Below are positions 43,882-51,905 of a stretch of DNA of 64,000 nt, piece after piece (the first letter of the stretch is position 1; each line of letters opens with the position of its first letter). The stretch is from an uncultured Clostridia bacterium. GTDB taxonomy: Bacteria; Bacillota; Clostridia; Oscillospirales; Ruminococcaceae. The position numbers were made by a program, and so were the translations under genes. The DNA lies in assembly GCA_947584375.1 (NCBI GenBank), contig CANPWL010000001.1, positions 1 through 64,000 of the forward strand. Direction: 5' to 3'. The notes under the pieces are model-generated. The model searched no databases and had not been told where the DNA came from. It saw nothing but the letters and a program-made list of their open reading frames with translations.

Positions 43882-46002
43882 CTATTCACCTTTTGCAGCC
43901 TTTTTAGCTTCAATATCTGCTAATGCGTCCTTTCTTGAAAGATTTATCCTTCCCTGATCGTCAATCTCCATTACCTTAACTACTATCTCATCACCGATTG
44001 AAACAACATCTTCGACCTTGTTTACTCTTTCCTTATCCAGCTTTGAAATATGAACCAGACCGTCTTTTCCGGGAGCTATCTCAACAAAAGCGCCGAAGTT
44101 CATTATTCTGACAACCTTGCCTTTGTAAATTGAGCCAATCTCAGGATCGTTAGCAATTGTATCAATAATAGATATAGCTGCCTGACATTTTTCCTTGTCA
44201 AGACCTGAAACAAATACGTTTCCGTCCTCTTCAATATCAATATTACAATCACAGTCAGCAGCGATTTTCTGAATTACCTTTCCGCCTGAACCGATAACTT
44301 CTCTTATCTTATCAACAGGTACCTTTGTTGTGAACATCTTAGGCGCCCACTTGCTGACTTCCGGTCTAGGCTCAGGAATTGCCTTGAGCATTATTTCATC
44401 TAAAATATAAAGCCTTGCCTTATGTGTTTTTTCAAATGCTTCCTTAATAATTTCAGGAGTAAGACCGTCAACCTTAATATCAACCTGAATAGCGGTAATA
44501 CCCTTCTTTGTTCCGCCTACTTTAAAGTCCATATCTCCATAGAAGTCCTCAAGACCTTGAATGTCAACCATTGTCTGGAAACTTCCGTCGTCCTTTGTGA
44601 TAAGCCCGCAGGAAATGCCTGCAACAGGAGCTTTGATAGGCACACCGGCATCCATTAAAGCAAGTGTAGAACCGCATATTGAGCCCTGTGAAGTAGAACC
44701 GTTTGAAGAAAGAACCTCAGAAACCATTCTGATAGCATACGGAAACTCCTCAACGCTTGGAATTACCGGAACAAGAGCCTTTTCAGCCAATGCTCCGTGA
44801 CCAATTTCTCTTCTGCCCGGACCTCTTGAAGGTCTTGTTTCGCCTACCGAATATGAAGGGAAATTATAGTGGTGGATATATCTCTTTGAAATCTCTTCGT
44901 CTAAGCCGTCTAATTTCTGAGCTTCACTTACAGGACCAAGCGTACAAATAGTCAAAACCTGAGTTTGTCCTCTTGTGAAAATACCCGAGCCGTGAACTCT
45001 AGGAAGAACTCCCACTTCAGACGCCAACGGTCTTATCTCGTCAATGCCGCGTCCGTCAACTCTCTTACCCTCATAAAGCCATGCTCTTACAATTTTCTTT
45101 TGCAGCTTGTAGATTATCTCGTCAATCATTACAGCGTTTTCTTTTTCTTCATCATCAAACTTCTCATGGATAGCGTCAATGATAGGCTGTAATCTTGCGT
45201 CACGGACATTCTTATCGTTGGTATCAAGCGCTGTTTTTACATCCTCTGCGGCAAAAGCCTCTATCTCGTCAAATAAATCATGGTCAACTTCCTGTGATTC
45301 AAACTCAAACTTAGGCTTTCCAATCTCTTTTTGAATATCGGAAATAAATGAAACCATTTTCTTTATCTCTTCATGACCTTTTAAGATAGCCTCCAGCATT
45401 GTGTCGTCGTCAACCTCGTCAGCACCTGCCTCAATCATAACAATTTTTTCAGCAGATCCTGCAACTGTAAGATTTAGATGATTTTTCTCTCTTTGCTCCA
45501 ATGTTGGATTAAGAACGATCTCTCCGTCAACAAGTCCTACGCTCAGTCCTGCTATCGGTCCGTTAAACGGAATATCAGAAATTGAAAGCGCAATAGAAAC
45601 TGCAACCATTCCAGCTACCTCAGGTGAATTATCAGGGTCAACTGACAAAACAGTCATCACGACGCCAACATCGTTTCTCATATCCTTTGGGAACAATGGT
45701 CTTATCTGTCTGTCAACCATTCTTGATGTGAGTATCGCCTTATCAGCTGGCTTGCCCTCTCTCTTTGTAAAAGAACCCGGAATTTTTCCGACTGAATAAA
45801 GTCTTTCCTCATAATCAACCGATAGCGGGAAAAAGTCTATTCCCTCTCTCGGCTTTGCCGAAGCTGTTACGTTTGCCATTACTACCGTTTCACCGTAGCG
45901 CACCCAACATGAGCCGTTTGAAAGCTCACACGTTTTGCCAGTTTCAACTACAAGCGGTCTGCCTGCATAGGTAGTTTCAAAGGTCCTGAAATTCTCAAAC
46001 AT
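43882..46002 (-). CDS. pnp: Polyribonucleotide nucleotidyltransferase (PNPase)
   Basis: This is the 3'-5' phosphorolytic exoribonuclease of mRNA decay, 706 residues. It has two RNase PH domains (about 10-225 and 320-560; RPSRGPGRREIGHGALAE), a KH domain (IREVIGSGGKVIQKI) and a C-terminal S1 domain (YKGKVVRIMNFGAFVEI). The frame is open to 46110, but the normal N-terminus MFENFRTFETTYAGRP starts at ATG 46002 with AAAGGA ten bases upstream. It follows rpsO, as in most bacteria, with a structured leader between. Confidence 0.97.
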   Translation of the reverse strand: MFENFRTFETTYAGRPLVVETGKTCELSNGSCWVRYGETVVMANVTASAKPREGIDFFPLSVDYEERLYSVGKIPGSFTKREGKPADKAILTSRMVDRQIRPLFPKDMRNDVGVVMTVLSVDPDNSPEVAGMVAVSIALSISDIPFNGPIAGLSVGLVDGEIVLNPTLEQREKNHLNLTVAGSAEKIVMIEAGADEVDDDTMLEAILKGHEEIKKMVSFISDIQKEIGKPKFEFESQEVDHDLFDEIEAFAAEDVKTALDTNDKNVRDARLQPIIDAIHEKFDDEEKENAVMIDEIIYKLQKKIVRAWLYEGKRVDGRGIDEIRPLASEVGVLPRVHGSGIFTRGQTQVLTICTLGPVSEAQKLDGLDEEISKRYIHHYNFPSYSVGETRPSRGPGRREIGHGALAEKALVPVIPSVEEFPYAIRMVSEVLSSNGSTSQGSICGSTLALMDAGVPIKAPVAGISCGLITKDDGSFQTMVDIQGLEDFYGDMDFKVGGTKKGITAIQVDIKVDGLTPEIIKEAFEKTHKARLYILDEIMLKAIPEPRPEVSKWAPKMFTTKVPVDKIREVIGSGGKVIQKIAADCDCNIDIEEDGNVFVSGLDKEKCQAAISIIDTIANDPEIGSIYKGKVVRIMNFGAFVEIAPGKDGLVHISKLDKERVNKVEDVVSIGDEIVVKVMEIDDQGRINLSRKDALADIEAKKAAKGE

Positions 46003-46029
46003 TTTAATACATTCCTTTCTTAGGAATTC

Positions 46030-46117
46030 GAGCCGATTTATCTTTTTTAAATTGCTGTATCTATTATTGCAGCAAAGGCTCAAAACACGTGAAAAGCATA
46101 TTCCACGCAAAACTCCT
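46030..46117 (-). promoter_or_regulatory. pnp leader with stem and short upstream frame
   Basis: In the sense direction AGGAG (46117-46113), six bases, then GTG starting an eight-codon frame (46106-46080) that ends at TGA. The next bases form the outer stem GAGCC/GGCTC (46081-46030) enclosing TTGCTG/CAGCAA (46075-46052). The gap 46003-46305 holds this, a GAAAGC/GCTTTC hairpin near 46138-46155, and the rpsO terminator. PNPase autocontrol through a leader stem is known in E. coli; here it is inference. Confidence 0.4.
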
Positions 46118-46255
46118 ATTCATTAAAATTTTTAATTGAAAGCCGTTGCTTTCATTTTTTGTGACAGGAGCTTTAGCAAAAAATACAGGATTACTACATA
46201 ATTAATTGCCATTAATAATCCTCTATTTATTGCTAATTACTCACTGCCAATATAC

Positions 46256-46290
46256 ACCAAAAGGCAGACAGCGAATGCTCGCCTCTGCCT
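46256..46290 (-). terminator. Terminator of rpsO
   Basis: AAGGCAGA-GGCG...CGCTG-TCTGCCTT forms an imperfect stem of about ten pairs, followed by TTTTGG leftward. It may attenuate rather than fully stop transcription into pnp. Confidence 0.65.
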
Positions 46291-46305
46291 TATTGATAAC
46301 AAAAT

Positions 46306-46572
46306 TTACTTACGGATACCCAGCTTTTCAATAGTAGCTCTGTATCTTTCAACATCCTTTTTCTGAAGATAACTTAATAGATTTCTTCTCTTACCGACCA
46401 ACTTCAAAAGACCTCTTCGTGAGTGGTGATCTTTCTTGTGAACCTTTAGGTGTTCAGTCAAATCATTGATCCTTCTTGTCAGAATTGCAATTTGCACTTC
46501 CGGTGAGCCCGTGTCTGTATCGTGCTTTCTGTTAGCTTCGATAACAGCAGTTTTTTCTTCTTTTCTCAGCAT
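46306..46572 (-). CDS. rpsO: 30S ribosomal protein uS15
   Basis: This 88-residue primary 16S rRNA-binding protein stabilises the three-way junction of the platform. It begins [18 protein letters not shown] and contains [43 protein letters not shown] and [20 protein letters not shown], all family-typical. It lies upstream of pnp. Its own leader contains a junction-like fold that S15 could bind to repress its translation. Confidence 0.98.
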   Translation of the reverse strand: MLRKEEKTAVIEANRKHDTDTGSPEVQIAILTRRINDLTEHLKVHKKDHHSRRGLLKLVGKRRNLLSYLQKKDVERYRATIEKLGIRK

Positions 46573-46613
46573 AATAATTGTACCTCTTTCCTTTAAGATT
46601 TTCCACTGTCGTA

Positions 46614-46659
46614 GATTATGGTATAGATACCTCCCGTTTTATGGGCATTCGCCATAATC
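46614..46659 (-). promoter_or_regulatory. Candidate S15-binding rpsO leader
   Basis: In the sense direction GATTATGG (46659-46652) pairs perfectly with CCATAATC (46621-46614). Inside are CCC-N7-GGG (46645-46633) and GGTAT-CT-ATACC (46631-46620). The second competes for the last two pairs of the outer stem. The result is a three-way-junction-like fold about 40 bases before the start codon. S15 leaders of this kind are known; this copy is inference. Confidence 0.5.
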
Positions 46660-46697
46660 CAAGATCAGGGTTTTAGTGTTGAATTACAACGCTAATT

Positions 46698-46726
46698 ATG
46701 TTACCACAAATTATCTCAAATGTAAA
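46698..46726 (-). promoter_or_regulatory. rpsO promoter
   Basis: Minus-strand TTTACA (46721-46726), 17 bases, TAACAT (46698-46703). Confidence 0.55.
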
Positions 46727-46789
46727 TAGTTTTTACAATTTTTTAATAATTTGCCTAAGCTATATCATCTATTGTCAATAGTAAATACA

Positions 46790-47647
46790 TTATATCAAGT
46801 TTCTGTTCACCTTAGCTGCGGTAAGAGTGTTCTGCATAAGCATAGCAATAGTCATAGGTCCTACTCCGCCCGGAACAGGCGTAATATAACTTGCAACCTT
46901 TGAGGCAGATTCAAACTCAACATCTCCGCACAGCTTTCCATTATCAAGCCTGTTCATTCCGACATCAATAACAACAGCGCCCTCTTTTATCATATCGCCC
47001 TTTATGAGGTTAGGAACTCCCACCGCTGCAATCAGAATATCAGCTCTCTTGCATTCTGCCTTTAGATCTTTAGTTTTTGAATGGCAGATCGTTACCGTTC
47101 CGCTTTTGTGAAGTAAAAGCATAGACATAGGCTTTCCGACAATATTGCTTCTTCCGACTACAACACATTCCTTGCCTTTTATATCAACTCCGGTAGATGC
47201 TATAAGCTCCATAACTCCTGCAGGAGTACACGGCAGAAAGTTATAATCCCCTATCATGATCTTTCCTACATTAACAGGGTGAAATGCGTCAACATCCTTA
47301 TAAGGAGAAATATTATTGATTATCACATTCTCGTCAATATGCTTCGGTAAAGGCAGCTGACAGAGTATGCCGTCTATCCTATCATCATTGTTCAGCTTAC
47401 TTATAAGCTCTAAAAGTTCGCTCTCAGTAGTTTCCTCGGGCAGTGCATATTCATACGAATCAAAGCCCACATATTCGCAAGCCTTTTTCTTGTTGTTTAC
47501 ATAAATTCTCGACGCAGGATCATCTCCCACAATTATTACAGCTAAACCTGCTGTAACGCCGTACTTTTCTTTAAGCTGAGCAGCCTCAACTTTAATTCTG
47601 TCCTTTACGCTTTGTGATACCGCTTTTCCGTCAATAATATTACTCAT
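46790..47647 (-). CDS. folD: Methylenetetrahydrofolate dehydrogenase/cyclohydrolase FolD
   Basis: This bifunctional enzyme interconverts 5,10-methylene-, methenyl- and 10-formyl-tetrahydrofolate. It has 285 residues. Signatures are YVNNKKKACEYVGFDSYEY with the catalytic Lys, DGILCQLPLPKH, VVGRSNIVGKPMSMLLL (NADP binding) and TPVPGGVGPMTIAMLMQNT. The frame is open to 47773, but ATG 47647 gives the family N-terminus MSNIIDGKAV and overlaps the lgt stop by eight bases, implying coupling. Confidence 0.97.
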   Translation of the reverse strand: MSNIIDGKAVSQSVKDRIKVEAAQLKEKYGVTAGLAVIIVGDDPASRIYVNNKKKACEYVGFDSYEYALPEETTESELLELISKLNNDDRIDGILCQLPLPKHIDENVIINNISPYKDVDAFHPVNVGKIMIGDYNFLPCTPAGVMELIASTGVDIKGKECVVVGRSNIVGKPMSMLLLHKSGTVTICHSKTKDLKAECKRADILIAAVGVPNLIKGDMIKEGAVVIDVGMNRLDNGKLCGDVEFESASKVASYITPVPGGVGPMTIAMLMQNTLTAAKVNRNLI

Positions 47648-48965
47648 CTTTTGTTTCCTCCTCCACGCTGTCATTCTTATCCTCAATAGGCTCAAGCTTG
47701 TCAAGTTCCTTAATATCGTTTTCATCTTCGATATTATCCATATCCACATCCGCTGTTTCATCTTCTTCAACAATAGGTTTATACTCTTCTACGTCATCAG
47801 CCGGCTCTGCCTTGATCTCAGACCTAACTGCGTTCTTTCCGAATTTTTTATCATATTCATTCTGAAGTGCTGAGAAATCCTCACCCTTAGCTTTTGCAGC
47901 GCTTATCTTTTTCTTAAGTTCTGATTTTTCAGTCTTCATTTTTTCAAACATATCATATTCGGCAAGCTGTGCTTTTGATATATCTGTATCAGCATACAGC
48001 TTGTAATCACCATTCCTGTTGACCATACTTCTAAACACTATAATAAGCACTAGCGAAACCAGAACACAGGTTCCTGCAACAAGTTCTGATACCTTTATGT
48101 TTGCAAGATAAAGACTGTCTGTTCTAAGCATTTCGATAAAGAATCTTCCCAAGCCGTACCAGCCGATATACATCAAGAAAATTTCTCCGTCAAACTTTCT
48201 GTGCTTTGCATACAAGTGAAGAATAACAAATCCTAAAACACACCATAAAGATTCATACAAAAAACATGGGTGAACAGGAGCATACTGGTCAACTACAACT
48301 CCTGCTTTATCTGCAAGGTCGGTCTGAACCTCTGCCAGATAAGAAACAGTTTTTGAACTCATCATTCCCCAAGGCAACGTTGTATTTGAACCAAACGCTT
48401 CCTGGTTGAAGAAGTTTCCCCATCTGCCTATTGCCTGACCTATTAAAAAGCAAGGAGCAACAACATCAAGTAAGGTTATCAGCTTTAGCTTTTTAATTTT
48501 AGCTATAAGTCCTCCGACTAAAATAGCCCCTATCAAACCGCCATAAATTGCAAGACCCCCGTCACGAACGCTTATTATAGCCCTCCAGTCAATAGAACCC
48601 GATTCAGTTAAGTAATCATTTAAACTGAATATTACATAATAGAGCCTTGCTCCGATAATTGCTCCTATCAATCCTCCGATAACCGAATCTGTGGCACTGT
48701 CAGGATTAATACCAAAGCTTCTCATTCTCCTAAAACCATATATCATTGCTATTAAAATTCCCAAAGCTATTAAAAAGCCGTACCAATAAATCACGAAATC
48801 AGTTCCCGGAATTTTAAACATAACATTGTCAAGCTTAAATCCGTTTGTAAAGATGTTGTCGCCGCCCAAAAACGGAAAATAAACCTTATCAGGATTTGCA
48901 GTAATCTCGCTCTGCTTAGTTTCTGAAACTGCCATTGCTAACATTTCCAGTGTCGATGCTGTCAT
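47640..48965 (-). CDS. lgt: Prolipoprotein diacylglyceryl transferase with long acidic tail
   Basis: This membrane enzyme adds diacylglycerol from phosphatidylglycerol to the lipobox cysteine of prelipoproteins. The first 305 residues hold about seven membrane segments and the family motifs IGARLYYVIF, GGLAIYGGLIGA, GRWGNFFNQEAFG and HPCFLYESLW. The last 130 residues are an extra charged extension. First comes a Lys/Glu-rich coiled-coil-like part (about 335-380), then a run dominated by Asp and Glu (about 390-441). Ordinary Lgt is 260-290 residues, so the tail is unusual and of unknown role. ATG has AAGGAGG. Confidence 0.95.
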   Translation of the reverse strand: MTASTLEMLAMAVSETKQSEITANPDKVYFPFLGGDNIFTNGFKLDNVMFKIPGTDFVIYWYGFLIALGILIAMIYGFRRMRSFGINPDSATDSVIGGLIGAIIGARLYYVIFSLNDYLTESGSIDWRAIISVRDGGLAIYGGLIGAILVGGLIAKIKKLKLITLLDVVAPCFLIGQAIGRWGNFFNQEAFGSNTTLPWGMMSSKTVSYLAEVQTDLADKAGVVVDQYAPVHPCFLYESLWCVLGFVILHLYAKHRKFDGEIFLMYIGWYGLGRFFIEMLRTDSLYLANIKVSELVAGTCVLVSLVLIIVFRSMVNRNGDYKLYADTDISKAQLAEYDMFEKMKTEKSELKKKISAAKAKGEDFSALQNEYDKKFGKNAVRSEIKAEPADDVEEYKPIVEEDETADVDMDNIEDENDIKELDKLEPIEDKNDSVEEETKDE

Positions 48966-48977
48966 TTTAAGTCCTCC

Positions 48978-50264
48978 TTAGGTGTTTGATTCCACTATTG
49001 AAATAGCAGTTTTTTTATTGTCAAACAAAATGTCTATACAATCCAAAATATCTTTTTCAGTAATGCTTGCTAAAGCTTCAATATTTTCAAAAGCGTCAAC
49101 TCCGACAAGCAAATCAGATTCAAACATAATAGTTGCACATTTTTCCGCACTGTTTAATCCGCTTATCATCTTGCCGTATTCAGCCTTTTTGATAATCTCG
49201 AATAAATCTGAATCTATGCCTTCGGATTTTATACGCTCTATCTCTTCTTTTATCCTTTTAAATACTTCCTTAGGCGACTTCGATTCACCTGAAAAAACAC
49301 ATGCAAAAAAACCGTCGCCTGAATCTACTTCAGTATAGAAATTAGAATTAATCAATCCCTCATCATACAATTCCTTGTAAAGGGTTGATGTTGAACCGCA
49401 GATCAAGTTCAGCAAAACAGACGCCTCAAGCTCTTTTTTTACTCTTTCCTTTCCGTCAAACGGGACGGATTTATAACCTATTGCAAAAAGCGGAGTTCCG
49501 ACAGGCATTTTCTGTACAAATATCTCCTTATTCACTTCTTCCGGCTCATTAGGAAATGCAGTTTCAAGCTCGGGATTTTCTTTAACCTTCAAATGCTCGT
49601 CACATATTGCGAGAACCTCGTCAAGCTTTACATTCCCCGCAATTGCAAGAGCCATATTATTCAGGTTGTAGAAAGTGTTATAACAGCTGTAAAGCAAGTC
49701 TGCGTCGATCTTTGCTATTGATTCAACAGTACCTGCGATCTCAATTTTAACAGGATGGTTTACATACAAACACCTCAATAGATTAAAGAAAACCTGTCTA
49801 TATGGAGTATCCTCGCACATTCTTATCTCCTGACCGATTATTCCCTGCTCTTTATCCACAGTCTCCTTAGTAAAATACGGTGCCTGAACAAAGTCAAGCA
49901 AGATCTTGAGCGACTCTTGATAATTCTCGGTACAGCTAAACAGATATGCCGTCTGATCAAAAGAGGTATACGCATTTCCGCTTGCGCCTGTTTTTGCATA
50001 TAATTCAAAAACATCACAGTCCTCATTTTCAAACAGCTTATGCTCAAGGAAATGCGCTATTCCCTCAGGAACTTCTATAAAATCCTTGTCATTCTTTGTC
50101 TTGAACTTTGTGTTTATTGAGCCGTATTTTGTGCCGAATAGAGCATATACTGATGAAAATTCGGGCATCTCCCACACCAAAATATTAAGTCCAGACGGAT
50201 GCTTTATCTTATAATAACTCTCGCCTAATCGCTTGCTCTTAATCGTTTGTTTTTCTATACTCAC
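48978..50264 (-). CDS. M16-family zinc peptidase-like protein (YmfH-like)
   Basis: This is a 428-residue insulinase-family protein. The inverted zinc site HFLEH followed by the distal acidic segment is present (GIAHFLEHKLFEN), as are the GASGNAYTSFDQTAY substrate-strand signature and C-terminal half motifs. The GTG start at 50264 has AAGGGAGG and shares one base with the upstream stop (TAGTG). In Bacillus the homologous pair YmfF-YmfH is found together, one active and one not. The function of this pair is not settled; peptide maturation or proteolysis is likely. Confidence 0.88.
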   Translation of the reverse strand: MSIEKQTIKSKRLGESYYKIKHPSGLNILVWEMPEFSSVYALFGTKYGSINTKFKTKNDKDFIEVPEGIAHFLEHKLFENEDCDVFELYAKTGASGNAYTSFDQTAYLFSCTENYQESLKILLDFVQAPYFTKETVDKEQGIIGQEIRMCEDTPYRQVFFNLLRCLYVNHPVKIEIAGTVESIAKIDADLLYSCYNTFYNLNNMALAIAGNVKLDEVLAICDEHLKVKENPELETAFPNEPEEVNKEIFVQKMPVGTPLFAIGYKSVPFDGKERVKKELEASVLLNLICGSTSTLYKELYDEGLINSNFYTEVDSGDGFFACVFSGESKSPKEVFKRIKEEIERIKSEGIDSDLFEIIKKAEYGKMISGLNSAEKCATIMFESDLLVGVDAFENIEALASITEKDILDCIDILFDNKKTAISIVESNT

Positions 50265-51544
50265 TATTCAGCACCTCCCTTATCATTACCAGACATAATA
50301 TAAATTGTGTCCAGCTTATAGCTTTTAGCAGCCTCAATAATATCTTCTCTAGTGATGCTTTTAAACTTTTTAATTGCGTCTTCCGGTGAAAAATCTCTGT
50401 TCAAAACGCATAATTGTGTAAGCCACCAAGTTGCCAGTCCTGACGCAGTATCATTATAAGAACGCAATGAACTGCACACTGCTGTTTTTGCGTTTTCCAA
50501 TTCCTCATCTGAAAAACTACCGTTTGCCATTTCATCAAGCTGTATTAATATCTCGTCCTTAGCCTTATTTAGATTAGAACTTTCAACACCGCTGTCTATC
50601 AGCATTACTCCTTTTTCGGATATATTATTTGCAGAACAATAATAGCATAGACTCAGTTTTTCTCGAACATTCATAAACAGCTTTGACGATGGCAGTCCCC
50701 CAAACATAAGTGAAAACAGTTTAAGTTGTTCATGATCTTTTATTTCCGTTTTGAATGCAAGTACCATTTTGCACTGTAAAACGTCAAACCTTTCATTTAC
50801 TTCAGCAGGCTTTTCTTTTACAGGGCTGGACGAAATGAATCCAATTGACGTAAAATCTCTTTCTAGATCAATAAACCTGCTCTTTATAAGCTCCACGGTT
50901 TTTTCAAATTCTCCGCCGCCTGAAACAGTTATCTCTATGCGTGAAGTTTTAAGCATTTCCTTATACTCCTCATATGCCTCCTCACAAGTAAGCTTTTCCA
51001 AGACTTCAACCGTTCCATCCAGAGGAATTCCTGCAGGCTCGTTTTTAAAAACAGTTTCCAAAGCTTTATCAATCGCATATCCTCTTTTATCATTTATCTT
51101 ATTATTGATATTTTCAATAAGCTCGCGCTTGATAATTTCAAAATTGCTTTTATTGAATATTCCATTTTCCAGACTGGGAGAAAAAATACAATCAAGCAAA
51201 ATTTCTGTAACGCTGTTGGTGATCTCCTCATTTTCAAGAGCATACCTGTCGCATACGCAATTTGCTCCAAGGTAGAAAGCCTGGCAGTCACCTAATCTGA
51301 ACACGCCTTGTGAAATACCTGCTCCGTAAAGTCTGGCAAGCTCTTTTGTAAGCTTTGTTCTTGATGTGTATTTGGAATTTGACATCTGAAGAACTCTAGT
51401 AACCAATGAGTATGCAGACGCTTTTTTCTCGTCAACCATTGAAATAAATCTTATACCAATTGTGTTTACATTAAACTTTTTGTCATGTATTGTTGTAACG
51501 TAAACTCCATCGGAAATTTGTTCTCTTTTTTTACTATTTGCCAT
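50264..51544 (-). CDS. M16-family partner protein (YmfF-like)
   Basis: This is a 426-residue partner of the YmfH-like gene. It has the M16 fold (FISMVDEKKASAYSLVTRVLQMSN; VREKLSLCYYCSAN) but no HxxEH zinc motif in the expected place, so it is probably the non-catalytic subunit. The frame is open to 51586, but ATG 51544 has GGAGA six bases upstream and gives MANSKKREQI. Overlap of stop and start with the next gene indicates a coupled two-subunit complex. Confidence 0.87.
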   Translation of the reverse strand: MANSKKREQISDGVYVTTIHDKKFNVNTIGIRFISMVDEKKASAYSLVTRVLQMSNSKYTSRTKLTKELARLYGAGISQGVFRLGDCQAFYLGANCVCDRYALENEEITNSVTEILLDCIFSPSLENGIFNKSNFEIIKRELIENINNKINDKRGYAIDKALETVFKNEPAGIPLDGTVEVLEKLTCEEAYEEYKEMLKTSRIEITVSGGGEFEKTVELIKSRFIDLERDFTSIGFISSSPVKEKPAEVNERFDVLQCKMVLAFKTEIKDHEQLKLFSLMFGGLPSSKLFMNVREKLSLCYYCSANNISEKGVMLIDSGVESSNLNKAKDEILIQLDEMANGSFSDEELENAKTAVCSSLRSYNDTASGLATWWLTQLCVLNRDFSPEDAIKKFKSITREDIIEAAKSYKLDTIYIMSGNDKGGAE

Positions 51545-51636
51545 TATTCTTCTCCATTCAAAAAATACTATAATCATATCTGACATTATCTATGTCAATT
51601 CTTTTTAAACTGACTGAACATGCAGTAATTTTAAGA

Positions 51637-51790
51637 AAAGCCCTCTCTTGCAGGGCTTTATTTCTTTTAAAACAGTCCGCTGGACTGTTTTAAAATTCAC
51701 CTTTTGCGGAGCGCACTCCGTAAAGGGTTTCTCCAACTGCAGTTGGCGACAGGGCTCCGCCCTTGACCCGCAAGCCTTTTAAAAAGGCTT
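51637..51790. repeat. Six-hairpin intergenic repeat element
   Basis: Between the M16 genes and dnaE lie six perfect hairpins in about 155 bases: AAAGCCCT/AGGGCTTT (51637-51659), a 14-pair stem around CAGTCC/GGACTG (51665-51695), CGGAG/CTCCG (51707-51720), palindrome CCAACTGCAGTTGG (51733-51746), AGGGC/GCCCT (51751-51763) and AAGCCTTTT/AAAAGGCTT (51772-51790). The first probably also ends the dnaE transcript leftward. It looks like a mobile or REP-like element. No reading frame crosses it. It is what the gap 51545-51905 holds. Confidence 0.7.
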
Positions 51791-51905
51791 TAGCGAAAAC
51801 TTTTAATTTTCACTAGACCTTTAAATAATCAAAACAATTGTATTTAATGTTATTATACCATAATTTATTATGTTTTACCACGCTTTTTAAAATTTATTTC
51901 TTTTT

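Noticed and set aside
46003-46110. 36-residue N-terminal extension of PNPase
   Set aside because: It starts with TTG two bases from the SD, is rich in Arg/Cys/Asn, and PNPase has a conserved N-terminus at 46002.
47648-47773. 42-residue extension of FolD
   Set aside because: It lies within the acidic tail of lgt in another frame; MSNIIDGK is the normal start.
51637-51790. CRISPR array
   Set aside because: The hairpins differ from one another; there are no equal repeats and spacers.
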